Assembly: GCA_028819845.1 (NCBI GenBank)
Contig: JAPPKS010000002.1
Location: forward strand, 16,605 to 80,604
Length of the DNA: 64,000 nt
Source of the DNA: Candidatus Poribacteria bacterium
GTDB taxonomy: Bacteria; Poribacteria; WGA-4E; PCPOR2b
Reading direction: 5' to 3'
The first letter of the stretch is position 1. Every line of letters starts with the position of its first letter. Shown piece by piece: positions 36,107 to 44,701 of this stretch. The notes below the pieces were generated by a model that was not told the DNA's origin, made no database searches, and saw only the letters and a program-made list of their open reading frames with translations. Position numbers and translations under genes: made by a program.

Positions 36107-36793
36107 ATCAACCGACCGAATAGGGAGGGCGATAGTCTTCTGCCTTAAAAACCTCCCGCAACCCAATCAAGCTCGATTATCAAAAATTATGTATTGACTC
36201 ACCGTTGTGTGGGAGAGGCTTCCCAGCCTCGATTTTCAATCACACAAATCACATTTCAGACTAATTTTGTACATTGCCTCGACCACACAAACCCATCATC
36301 GCCAATCTTCCATCCTTCCATTCTTCCAACAATCCTTCACCCGCCGTAGGAGCGATCTCCGAATCGCGACCCGTATTTAAAACCGAGTTTTTTCTTCAAA
36401 ACTCGGTTTCTTAAACTCACAGATTTTCCTTGCCCCGTGTGCGCCACCACACGCCGAAGGCGGGCATCTTGCCCTACGTGTGCCACCACCCCATGTAGGC
36501 GGGGCATCTTGCCCCGCCAATGCTGAAGTAACGTAATTGGTGGAATCACGCGGCGAAATAGGATCAACTGAGCGAAACCCAACGTTCAACCGACCGAATA
36601 GGGAGGGCGATAGTTTTCCTAAGGTCTTCTGCCTTGAAAACCTCCCGCAACCCAATCAACCTCGAATATAAAAAATTATGCATCGACTCACCGGTGTGTG
36701 GGAGAGGCTTCCCAGCCTCGATTTTCAATCACACAAATCACGGTTCAGACTATTTTTGTAAGTTGCCTCGACCACACAAACCCATCATCGCCA
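36092..36793. repeat. Duplicated block with GAGGCTTCCCAGCCTC hairpin; REP classes 1 and 2
   Basis: Two diverged copies of a roughly 215-bp block lie at 36092-36305 and 36572-36793. Each runs from AGCGAAACCCAACG through GTGTGGGAGAGGCT TCCC AGCCTCG (a 6-bp-stem hairpin) to ACCCATCATCGCCA. Between them are a class 2 double-hairpin REP (about 36346-36415) and class 1 variants with GCGGGGCA/TGCCCCGC stems. No gene is seen between 35822 and 36812. Confidence 0.8.
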
Positions 36794-36812
36794 CCCTTCC
36801 ACCCTTCCACGC

Positions 36813-37427
36813 TTAGGAACACATCGGAAATCGTTCGTTAATCAACATTATCGGTTGTCCGTCTGACACAATGCGATACGTGCGGGTAAGAAACGCTGTT
36901 TCCTCCAAATTAGCGAGACCTGCCGGTAGATCTACCGGGCGTTCCACCCCGCACCATAGTAAATCTCGGCGCGTTTCCAAGCCGCTTCGCTGCAGCAGCG
37001 TCCCTAACCCATCGCTCTGAAGTGCTAAACCTTCTCTGATAATCGTCGGAGTACGGCTCAGCACAATGAGGGACGTCGCATAGGTATGGATAGTCGGCGG
37101 TTGGGCTGTGCAATTCAGTGTTTGCAGTGAAACCTGACGTCGAATTACCTCTGTGCCCTTTTTTGCTTTGAGCCACTCGTGATTGGCAGGTAGGGTTTCC
37201 ATCTCCTGCTTGAGCAACACAATCTTGACCGGCGAAAGGGTGTAAGCTTCGAGAAACCGCGTAACTGTCCCGTCCGTGACCAATAGCGCACGTTGAAACG
37301 GTGTTAATCGACTTAGATTTATCTCCTCTAAATCCACAGGTGTCTCACATTGCGCGATAAAAAGATCTGTTATCTGCTTTTCCGTATCAAGCGCCGCTGC
37401 GGCAATTTTATTCTCATTCGATGTCAC
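36813..37427 (-). CDS. Chorismate pyruvate-lyase-like (UbiC/DUF98) protein
   Basis: 204 aa. It matches the UbiC-like/DUF98 fold: LTPFQRALLVTDGTVTRFLEAY (about 41-62), a central Arg-rich strand (EVIRRQVSLQ) and the C-terminal INERFP signature. Family members either release 4-hydroxybenzoate from chorismate or bind similar aromatic ligands; the specific reaction here is not proven. There is no signal peptide. The gene is only 6 bp downstream of the small secreted-protein gene on the same strand, a clear two-gene operon. No ubiquinone or phenolic-lipid genes are nearby. Confidence 0.8.
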   Translation of the reverse strand: MTSNENKIAAAALDTEKQITDLFIAQCETPVDLEEINLSRLTPFQRALLVTDGTVTRFLEAYTLSPVKIVLLKQEMETLPANHEWLKAKKGTEVIRRQVSLQTLNCTAQPPTIHTYATSLIVLSRTPTIIREGLALQSDGLGTLLQRSGLETRRDLLWCGVERPVDLPAGLANLEETAFLTRTYRIVSDGQPIMLINERFPMCS

Positions 37428-37433
37428 AATCTT

Positions 37434-37889
37434 TTACTCTACTCCGTCTGCTGATCCTTCCAAGATTTGATACACTTCAAATTTCGGTGCGCCAGCTTGT
37501 ATCTTCATCTGTTTCCCATACTCTTCCAAATCATCTGTCGGTGCCGCCCACAGTTTGGCAAGAACGGTCAAATCCGAAACTTCAGCCATCATTATGAAAT
37601 CGGGCTGTTTGGTCCGCATTTGACTTGATGGCCCCGGCATCTGCACCCGCTTCAGCGCCGTAATTTTTAAACCCTCAATCCTTTTGGCAGCAGGCAGCAG
37701 TTTCTCTACCATGAGTTTTTCGGCAGTTTCCGCGTCGCCTTTCGGGGTCAGGTGCAATCTGCCGAGTACAAGAATAGTGTACTTAGGGGAAGCATCTTGT
37801 TGGCCTATTGCAATTACGGATATTCCTATTCCCAGCATACATACTAGAACGAATCCAATACATAATGTTTGGAAACTAAATCGCTTCAT
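37434..37889 (-). CDS. Small exported protein, possibly dimeric alpha-beta barrel-like
   Basis: 151 aa. Residues 8-30 form a signal peptide or anchor (FQTLCIGFVLVCMLGIGISVIAIGQQ). The mature region (about 115 aa) has a beta-alpha-beta pattern: YTILVLGRLHL, a helix with LMVEKLLPAAKRI, a second strand and a final helix and strand. This vaguely resembles ferredoxin-like Dabb/EthD proteins, without a diagnostic motif. It is first in a two-gene operon, 6 bp before the UbiC-like gene, so the two products may act in one pathway. A plausible Shine-Dalgarno (GAGGTG) precedes ATG 37889. Confidence 0.65.
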   Translation of the reverse strand: MKRFSFQTLCIGFVLVCMLGIGISVIAIGQQDASPKYTILVLGRLHLTPKGDAETAEKLMVEKLLPAAKRIEGLKITALKRVQMPGPSSQMRTKQPDFIMMAEVSDLTVLAKLWAAPTDDLEEYGKQMKIQAGAPKFEVYQILEGSADGVE

Positions 37890-38093
37890 TGCTTTTCACC
37901 TCGTTTAGAGTTTGAGTTTATGCGCTGCAAAATATGCTATGCGTAGAACACGCCATTTGCGCAGGCATCGTCCTTTGAATGCCCTCTATTTAGGACGGCA
38001 AAACTCAAAAACCGTTTACCCTTTGTCTATTGCGGTAGGCGCACCCGCGGCGTTCAATGGAATAATGCAGCCGTTTCTATACTCTTCTGTCGT

Positions 38094-39251
38094 TTACTGC
38101 GTCCCGTTGAGAACATCTGAGACCTTCACCCAACGCTCCTCTTCAATCGAGTGTCCGACCGCCTCAAGCACAGCCTGCACTCCAACCGCTTCGCGGAAAT
38201 CGGGCGACGGAGATTTGTTCTCGGCGACACCGTTGAGGAAGTCGTAAACCGTGTGCACAAATGAAGCATCGTAGCCTATCCCCAGTCCGGGCGGCCACCA
38301 GCGCCTCCCGTAAGGGTGTTCGCTCTGGCCGACGAAGATGGTTCGATAGCCTTGTGTGCGCGCATGTTCACGCCAGGAAAAATATCGCAGCTCATTCAGC
38401 CGTTCAAAGTCAAAATACACGCTGCCGCGGCTGCCGTTAATCTCGAAAATGAACCGTTCGCGGCTGCCGCCCGCCACTCGGGTCGCCTCGAAGCTGCCGA
38501 TTGCACCGTTCTCAAATCGCGCAAGAAATAGCGCGCCGTCATCCACGTTTACCGAACCTGTAGTGACTCCCGGTTTACACTCAGTAGGAAGCAGGGGCCG
38601 TTCCTTAATGAAAGTTTCGGTTAATCCAATTGCTTTTTCAATCGGCCCAATTAGGTAATGCGCCAAATCTATCAGGTGAGATCCGAGATCGCCGAGCGAA
38701 CCGCTGCCGGCTCGCTCTCGTTGGAATCGCCAAGTAATGGGAATGTAGGGACTAGTCGCCCAGTCTGACAACCAGCACGCTCGCCAGTGATAAATTTCGC
38801 CTATTTCGCCCGCTTCTATCAGCTCCCGCGCCAATACAACCGCCGGCACTCGGCGGTAGTTAAAACTGACCATATTGACTACGCCCGCCGCTTCAACCGC
38901 TTGAGCCATTTCTTGCGCGTCTGACAGTGAATTCGCCAACGGCTTTTCGCACAAGATATGTTTCCCCTGCTGTGCCGCCGCAAGCGCGATCGGGCGGTGT
39001 ATATCTCCCGGCACCGAAATGTCGACGATTTGAATGTCGTCCCGCCTTACAACCTCCTCCCAGTTGGTGCTGTATTCCGGCCATCCGTAGCGGTCGGCGG
39101 CGTCCCGGACTCCCGATTCGTCGCGCCCGCAAATTACCCGGAGTTCAGGACTGGTTTTCGGTTCAAAGAGCACGATAGCATCACGGTACGCCCTCGAGTG
39201 CACCTTTCCCATAAACTTATAGCCAATCATTGCTACGCCTAGAGTCTCCAT
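38094..39251 (-). CDS. Gfo/Idh/MocA family oxidoreductase
   Basis: 385 aa. N-terminal Rossmann domain (GVAMIGYKFMGKVHSRAY, about 5-22) and the catalytic CEKPLANS motif (about 99-106), followed by the C-terminal alpha/beta substrate domain with GDLGSHLIDLAHYL (about 188-201). These NAD(P)-dependent enzymes oxidise inositols, sugars or other polyols. AGGAGG lies about 11 bases before the ATG, which is a little long. The next genes on the strand are an AtuA-family protein and a PhyH gene upstream, so the three could be co-expressed, although intergenic gaps exceed 120 bp. Substrate unknown. Confidence 0.92.
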   Translation of the reverse strand: METLGVAMIGYKFMGKVHSRAYRDAIVLFEPKTSPELRVICGRDESGVRDAADRYGWPEYSTNWEEVVRRDDIQIVDISVPGDIHRPIALAAAQQGKHILCEKPLANSLSDAQEMAQAVEAAGVVNMVSFNYRRVPAVVLARELIEAGEIGEIYHWRACWLSDWATSPYIPITWRFQRERAGSGSLGDLGSHLIDLAHYLIGPIEKAIGLTETFIKERPLLPTECKPGVTTGSVNVDDGALFLARFENGAIGSFEATRVAGGSRERFIFEINGSRGSVYFDFERLNELRYFSWREHARTQGYRTIFVGQSEHPYGRRWWPPGLGIGYDASFVHTVYDFLNGVAENKSPSPDFREAVGVQAVLEAVGHSIEEERWVKVSDVLNGTQ

Positions 39252-39416
39252 CTATTTTTGTTCCTCCTTTTAATCGCGCGATGCATCGGCCCATGTGCCG
39301 CACCCGGTCGTTGAAATCAACCCACGCTATCCTCGCGCCAATTTCACGCATGCAACCGGAAAGTCCTATTCTGGCGGATTGCAACTTACCGTATGTCCGC
39401 GTCTGTCGGCGCGAAG

Positions 39417-40760
39417 TTAATTCGGCGTGAGTAATTCAATCTTTGTTTGAACTGCGCCCCGATCGATAAAGGCCGTATACATTGGAGTAACTTCCCGAAC
39501 AGATTTGCGCGCCCCGCCGCCGCCGGCGGGTCCGTTGAGAAATAAGCTTTCCACCTCTTCCCCCACGCTTTCCGCATGACGCCGTGTGCCTGCGCGCCCG
39601 CTGACGCGTAATCGAACTTCCGGCGGCGGACTTTGTAACTGTAGGGAAGCGCTCTGATAAAGATGATTAACGCCAATTAAATCCACCCGCAGTTCACTGA
39701 GTTCTACGCATTCAGATTCTAGCCATTCGCGCACACATGACGCAGCGAGCTGGGCGCGTTCGTAGGCGCCAGGGCCTCCATAGGAGATTTCACCTTCGCC
39801 GATGTAGCCCTCTTGAACACACAGCAGCACCCGAAGTTTGTCCGGTTGCAGTCGCCCGCTTCCGCCGAAGACCTGCACGCGGTTAGGCGCCGACTGTTCA
39901 AACCGTACATCGGTCAAATCCGAAACTGCGTCCGGTGTGATTAGGCGTGAGGGGTCGCGGACTTCATATAGCAGTTGTTCTTTGCATGTGCCTACACTGA
40001 CCTCTCCTCCGCTGCCGGGCACCTTTGTAATGTAGGCGCGTTCGTCCTCATGAACCTCAAGGATAGGATAGCCCAAGCGTACGAGATCTTCAACATCCTT
40101 GTAGCCTGGATCCGCGTAGTAGCCGCCGCTGATTTGGCAGCCGCACTCCATCAGATGCCCTAACATGACCGCGCGCCCCACCCGGTTCCAATCATCATTC
40201 GCCCAGCCAAATTCATACAGTAGGGGGGCTACAAAAAGCGAGGGATCCGCGACACGTCCGGTAATCACTACATCTGCCCCCTGTCGCAACGCCTCCAAAA
40301 TGGGGGCTGATCCGAGATAGATATTTGCCGACACTACATGTTCTTCAATTTCCTGTGGGTTGAGGTCCAAATCATGAAGTTGGAGCTGCCCGCGTTTCAC
40401 CTCGTCGAGTATATCGTCGCCGCTGACAACCGCTGTCGTGAGGTCCCCAATCCCCATTTCTTGCATCAAACGCACCACTAAATTGCCCGCTGCTCTTGGG
40501 TTTGCCGCTCCCATATTCGTAATAATCTTTATGTTCTTCTTCGCGCACGATTCGAGTATGGCGCGCATACGCCTTTCAAATAAAGGGTCGTATCCCTTCG
40601 ACGGGTCAAGGCGTTTACGTTGCTGGGCAAGCATTATGGTTCGTTCAGCGAGGCACTCGAATACAATGTAATCAATATCACCGGATTCCACCAACTCAAC
40701 AGCGGGCGAAATTCTGTCTCCTGAAAAACCTGCACCGCCGCCGATACGAACTTTTTTCAT
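39417..40760 (-). CDS. Acyclic terpene utilization AtuA family protein (DUF1446)
   Basis: 447 aa. The opening (KKVRIGGGAGFSGDRISPAVELVESGDIDYIVFECLAERT) is diagnostic for the AtuA/DUF1446 family, named for acyclic terpene catabolism in Pseudomonas but widespread with unknown chemistry. A long form carries an extra C-terminal domain, and this copy's tail (FIDRGAVQTKIELL) is compatible with that. No signal peptide. It lies between a Gfo/Idh/MocA oxidoreductase and a PhyH gene on the same strand. No other atu/liu homologues are present, so terpene use is not supported by context. Confidence 0.88.
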   Translation of the reverse strand: MKKVRIGGGAGFSGDRISPAVELVESGDIDYIVFECLAERTIMLAQQRKRLDPSKGYDPLFERRMRAILESCAKKNIKIITNMGAANPRAAGNLVVRLMQEMGIGDLTTAVVSGDDILDEVKRGQLQLHDLDLNPQEIEEHVVSANIYLGSAPILEALRQGADVVITGRVADPSLFVAPLLYEFGWANDDWNRVGRAVMLGHLMECGCQISGGYYADPGYKDVEDLVRLGYPILEVHEDERAYITKVPGSGGEVSVGTCKEQLLYEVRDPSRLITPDAVSDLTDVRFEQSAPNRVQVFGGSGRLQPDKLRVLLCVQEGYIGEGEISYGGPGAYERAQLAASCVREWLESECVELSELRVDLIGVNHLYQSASLQLQSPPPEVRLRVSGRAGTRRHAESVGEEVESLFLNGPAGGGGARKSVREVTPMYTAFIDRGAVQTKIELLTPN

Positions 40761-40884
40761 CGCGTCCTCAAGGAATGCTGCGCATTATGCTAAACATTAA
40801 TATCCCGGCCAAAATGTGCTAATGAACGTACGAGCAACCTACCTGCACGCTGGATGTGCTCGCGGCTGAATCGTTCATGCGTTG

Positions 40885-41724
40885 TCAAATTGCGCGGTTC
40901 TCCTTCGAATACTCGTCATTCGTCTGGCCGACGCCCATCCATACCCCGCGAAATAGGCTCCGCCGCTTCGGCGGCATCGCCATCACGGTTTCGTGTGGCG
41001 GCGCCCCGTAATGCCACTTTGACGAGGCGTGCATATAGTGGAAAAACAACGCCATACGGTCATGTTCCGGATCCAGCCAATGTGGACCGCCATGGCAAAC
41101 CGATTCCGAAAAGAACAGCACCGTACCCGCCGGGCACCCATAGGTTTCATACAATGGGCTGTCAGTCTGGCGGTGTTCCGGTGGGATGGTGAAGTTGCTC
41201 TTGTGGCTCCCCGACATAAACAGCGTGCCCCCCATCCATTTCTTCACAGGGTTCACCTCCCACACCACCCGGGTCACCGGCGAAGAGATGCGCCCGTTAA
41301 AGACATTGAAACTGTGCGTTGGATACATCTCCACACCGCCGTTATGCGGCGGTGATGGCGGCGCATCCGAAGCGCTGCGGTTCGGATCGTAGGTTCGGCG
41401 GGCAAGATGCCAACCGTCGCAGCGGAAACCGTAAGGTTTTGCCTCGTCACCCGCGTCTGCGGGTACGTCTCCGTCCCGCAGCGAACCCGGTGAAAGGATA
41501 ATCTCGTTTAACACACCCACTACCACGGGGTGATCTAGCAGTTGGGAACATGCGCCCCCGCAAACATGCCTATCCCGCTCAGGAAGCGTTTCCGGATTGA
41601 ACTCTAAGGCATCCAGAAATTCCTTAATCTCTCTAATTTCGTCCGGTTGCAACACGGACGGAATCATCAGCCAACCCTTCAAATCGAAGGTAAATCGCTG
41701 CTCGTCAGTCATAGAATAAGTCAT
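40885..41724 (-). CDS. Phytanoyl-CoA dioxygenase family protein lacking the HxD motif
   Basis: 279 aa with PhyH-like overall layout. The distal His (H211 in SVCHGG) and an Arg (R223 in HDRMALFFHY) are present, but at the expected HxD position the sequence is GWHLARR (H106-L-A108), so the carboxylate ligand is missing. It may be inactive, use a different ligand set, or catalyse a halogenase-like reaction (halogenases of this superfamily replace Asp with Ala/Gly). A Pro/Ser-rich loop (SASDAPPSPPHNGG, about 117-130) is another oddity. It is upstream of the AtuA gene on the same strand. Function inferred from fold only. Confidence 0.8.
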   Translation of the reverse strand: MTYSMTDEQRFTFDLKGWLMIPSVLQPDEIREIKEFLDALEFNPETLPERDRHVCGGACSQLLDHPVVVGVLNEIILSPGSLRDGDVPADAGDEAKPYGFRCDGWHLARRTYDPNRSASDAPPSPPHNGGVEMYPTHSFNVFNGRISSPVTRVVWEVNPVKKWMGGTLFMSGSHKSNFTIPPEHRQTDSPLYETYGCPAGTVLFFSESVCHGGPHWLDPEHDRMALFFHYMHASSKWHYGAPPHETVMAMPPKRRSLFRGVWMGVGQTNDEYSKENRAI

Positions 41725-41772
41725 AATTCAAATCCCTCATACAGCCAAAACCCAGAACGGGCGGCAGCTCTT

Positions 41773-42634
41773 GTAGGTTGGGTAGAGCGGATTCATTCAA
41801 AAAACGCCCATTTTAACGAACCGCACCACCATCCCAACTGCGTGCAAAATCCGATGAATGAAGCGAAACCCAACGCTTTTAAAACCTCACCCATCCCGAA
41901 TGATAATGTCCTCCCTTAATCATAGCCCATCATTTAATCATATAAATCACAGTTCAGACAGCTCCTGTATCCTGTAGGACCAATCTCCGAATCGCGACTT
42001 TTTTTGAAACCGAGTTTTTTATGGTTTTTTTCTTCAAAACTCGGTTTCTTAAACGCAAAAGCGTTGGGTTCGCTACACCTTAACAACTTCCGCAAATATT
42101 CAAATAACACTATCCATTCGAAATTTTACGCGACTATCGTTTAAACCGCTTAACCCAACCTACATGAGCTTAATCATAGCCCAGCTTGTAGGTTGGGTAG
42201 AGCGGATTCATTCAAAAACCGCCCATCAAAACGAACGGCACTACCATCCTATCTGCGTGCAAAATTCGATGAATGAAGCGAAACCCAACGATCAACCGAC
42301 CGAATAGGGAGGGCGATAGTCTTCTGCCTTAAAAACCTCACCCATCCCAAATGATAATGTCCTCCCTTAATCATAGCCCATCATGCAATCATATAAATCA
42401 CAGTTCAGACAGCTCCTGTATCCTGTAGGACCAATCTGCGAATCGCGACTTTTTTTGAAACCGAGTTTTTTATGGTTTTTTTCTTCAAAACTCGGTTTCT
42501 TAAACGCAAAAGCGTTGGGTTCGCTACACCTTAACAACTTCCGCAAATATTCAAATAACACTATCCATTCGAAATTTTACGCGACTATCGTTTAAACCGC
42601 TTAACCCAACCTACATGAGCTTAATCATTGCCCC
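41773..42634. repeat. Tandem duplicated repeat block (103-bp element + REP class 2)
   Basis: Two copies of a composite block lie about 415-450 bp apart. Each has a 103-bp GTAGGTTGGGT element (41773-41875 and 42188-42290), the CACCCATCCC...ATAATGTCCTCCC linker, the AATCACAGTTCAGAC word, a GTAGGACCAATCT class 2 double hairpin and a stretch ending AACCCAACCTACATGAGC. From 41910 and 42361 about 270 bp are almost identical, differing at only a few positions, which indicates a recent duplication. No gene is seen in 41725-42880. Confidence 0.88.
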
Positions 42635-42699
42635 AACGCGGCGGCAGGTAAATAGAAATATCCGTCCGATTAGCTTCTGCGCGCGTCCATCCTTTTTTG

Positions 42700-42728
42700 T
42701 TGCAAAATTGTCACCCAATTGCTATAAT
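42700..42728 (+). promoter_or_regulatory. Sigma70-like promoter upstream of the PhyH gene
   Basis: TTGCAA at 42700-42705 and a perfect TATAAT at 42723-42728 are separated by 17 bp. It lies 152 bp upstream of the PhyH ATG at 42881, giving a long leader. Assignment is by consensus match only. Confidence 0.5.
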
Positions 42729-42880
42729 TGCAACATATTTCACGGAAGAGTTTTTGCTGAAGTTGTCGTATTGTTTATAATTTCCTCGAAGTCATGATAC
42801 CACTTGAAGTATTTTCTTCCGCAAAACCTTAGCAAAAACGTCACATCTTCAACAACATTAGGAGGCGCAACGCAAATTCC

Positions 42881-43639
42881 ATGAACGATGATATCAAAGC
42901 TGCAATTGACTCAATGAATGATTGCGGTTACTGCGTCCTAGAAGATCGCATTCCAGAAGACATGGCTCGCAGCATGGCGGAGCGATTCTTGGAAATTCAC
43001 GCAGATCCCCAATACCAGCGCTATAACACCGGCGACAAATACTACCAAACACTGTTTGGCATGTTAAACTTGGACGATAGGGTCTGGACCTGCGCCAGCC
43101 ATCCAGACATTGTAGCCGTAGTCAGACATTTTCTTGGAGAAACCTGTCGTGTTGCCGAGGCTTGTTCCAAGCCAACGTGGCCGGGAGCAGGCCCTCAAGG
43201 ACTGCACGTCGATTCCGCTGCACATTTCGCTGAAGTGCCGGACGTGGCGTGGATGGTAAATTCTATCTGGATGCTCACTGACTTCACCGTTGAAAATGGC
43301 GCAACGGGAATTGTACCGATGAGCCATCGCTCCCGGCTCAAGGGGCCGCCGCCGAGCATAACTCACGATAGCCCGTTAATCAAGGCGGTCACGGGCAGGC
43401 CGGGTTCCGTTATGATGTGGCACAGCGGTCTATATCACATGGCTCGCCCCAATTCAACTACCGACGAAATTCGCGTCGGGCTTAACATCGCTTACTACCC
43501 GCGCTGGTTCAACAACTGGAACGAAGGCGGCCACCAACCGCTCTGGCCCGAGACGTATGAACGTATGCCTCCGGAAATGCAGCGATTGTGCCCCGGTCGA
43601 AGGGGCCATAGCCGCGAAGATGTCTATGAACAGTTTTAA
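42881..43639 (+). CDS. Phytanoyl-CoA dioxygenase family protein
   Basis: 252 aa. Triad H109-x-D111 (GLHVDSAAH) and H186 (GLYHMARP), with R198 as probable 2-oxoglutarate ligand, so it should be a competent Fe(II)/2-oxoglutarate oxygenase. The ATG at 42881 begins the family's usual helix; a strong AGGAGG lies 15 bases upstream, rather far, but no better in-frame start is visible. A consensus promoter sits at 42700-42728. It is single, plus-strand, flanked by repeat regions. It is diverged from the four other PhyH proteins here. Substrate not deducible. Confidence 0.88.
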   Translation: MNDDIKAAIDSMNDCGYCVLEDRIPEDMARSMAERFLEIHADPQYQRYNTGDKYYQTLFGMLNLDDRVWTCASHPDIVAVVRHFLGETCRVAEACSKPTWPGAGPQGLHVDSAAHFAEVPDVAWMVNSIWMLTDFTVENGATGIVPMSHRSRLKGPPPSITHDSPLIKAVTGRPGSVMMWHSGLYHMARPNSTTDEIRVGLNIAYYPRWFNNWNEGGHQPLWPETYERMPPEMQRLCPGRRGHSREDVYEQF

Positions 43640-43927
43640 GCGCAATGCCCCTGAATATCAGAACTTCCCCTTTTCAGTTCTAAACCTAGCCGCGGCATCC
43701 TGAATTGACAAATGTAATTGAGATGCCGCCGCTGGCGGACAATATCTTTCTTGGGTTCTAAATTCCCAGTTTGTCATCTTCGCCCGGGACGCGGCTGCAA
43801 CTGTTGAACCGCTTCCACGGTGCGATGCGAATGATGCGGCATGCACCGGTTTTCACGTGTTCACATAAGATTATAGCATATCAAATGGGCAGGTACGCGT
43901 CAATCTAAATCACTGCACTTGCAAGCT

Positions 43928-44300
43928 CGTGTAAGTTGGGCAGAGCGGATTCATCCAAAACCCACCCGCCGTAGGAGCAATCTCCGAATCGCGACCCCTA
44001 TTTGAAACCGAGTTTTTTCTTCAAACGGTTTCTTCAAAACTCGCCGCATCTCAACCCTCTTCTTCCCCCGTATCCGCACCCTCTTGCTTCACTCACATCC
44101 ATTTCCGTTGTAGGCGCGGCATCTTGCCGCGCATAAAGTAGCAGGCACACTCCGTGTGCCGTCCGCAAAGTTCTTGTAGGTCGGCTTGCGTCGGGAATCA
44201 AGACAAGATTAAAACCGGAGAAAACTATCGCCCCTGTAGGAGCAATCTCCGAATCGCGACCCCTATTTGAAACCGAGTTTTTTCTTCAAAACTCGGGTTT
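43928..44300. repeat. REP cluster: interrupted 103-bp element, REP classes 1 and 2
   Basis: A GTAAGTTGGGCAGAGCG left end (about 43931) is cut after some 40 bp by a class 2 GTAGGAGCAATCT double-hairpin REP. Next come a class 1 REP with the GTAGCAGGCACACTCCGTGTGCC companion hairpin (about 44110-44162) and another class 2 REP (about 44237-44300). This suggests REP insertion into an older element. The rest of 43640-44701 holds no supportable gene. Confidence 0.8.
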
Positions 44301-44675
44301 TTAATTGCAATCCGCCCCGCTCAATCCCCAACATCCCTCCTGTTTTTTACATCCCAATCAAACGACCAAAAATGGGTGTGACGCAGAGACATCGCAATTT
44401 CGAAATTGCGCATTGGACATCCGGTGTCCGGAAGCATACGCGAAGATCATCTTTAAATAATGCATCGGGTTGGCGTTTCAGGCAGGACATCAAATCCAAT
44501 AGGGGATAAACAATGTGCGGACGGGTTTTACACGGACTAGCGGAAAGGTTGCCTTGCGGCGCCGATTTCCAAATCGGCGATTTTCCAACTATCTAGTTAT
44601 GAATGCAGAATAAACTTTAGAATTTTGGCAGGGATGTGGCGATACAGATTATACTGAAAGATTGTGCAGCAGTAC

Positions 44676-44697
44676 CGGGAAATTTAGGTATTTCCCG
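44676..44697 (-). terminator. Hairpin just after the HEAT-repeat gene
   Basis: CGGGAAAT at 44676-44683 and ATTTCCCG at 44690-44697 form a perfect 8-bp stem with a 6-base loop, 4 bp beyond the stop of the minus-strand HEAT-repeat gene. The position suits a transcript end, but no T-tract follows, so it may need Rho or act in 3' processing. Confidence 0.5.
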
Positions 44698-44701
44698 ACC
44701 G

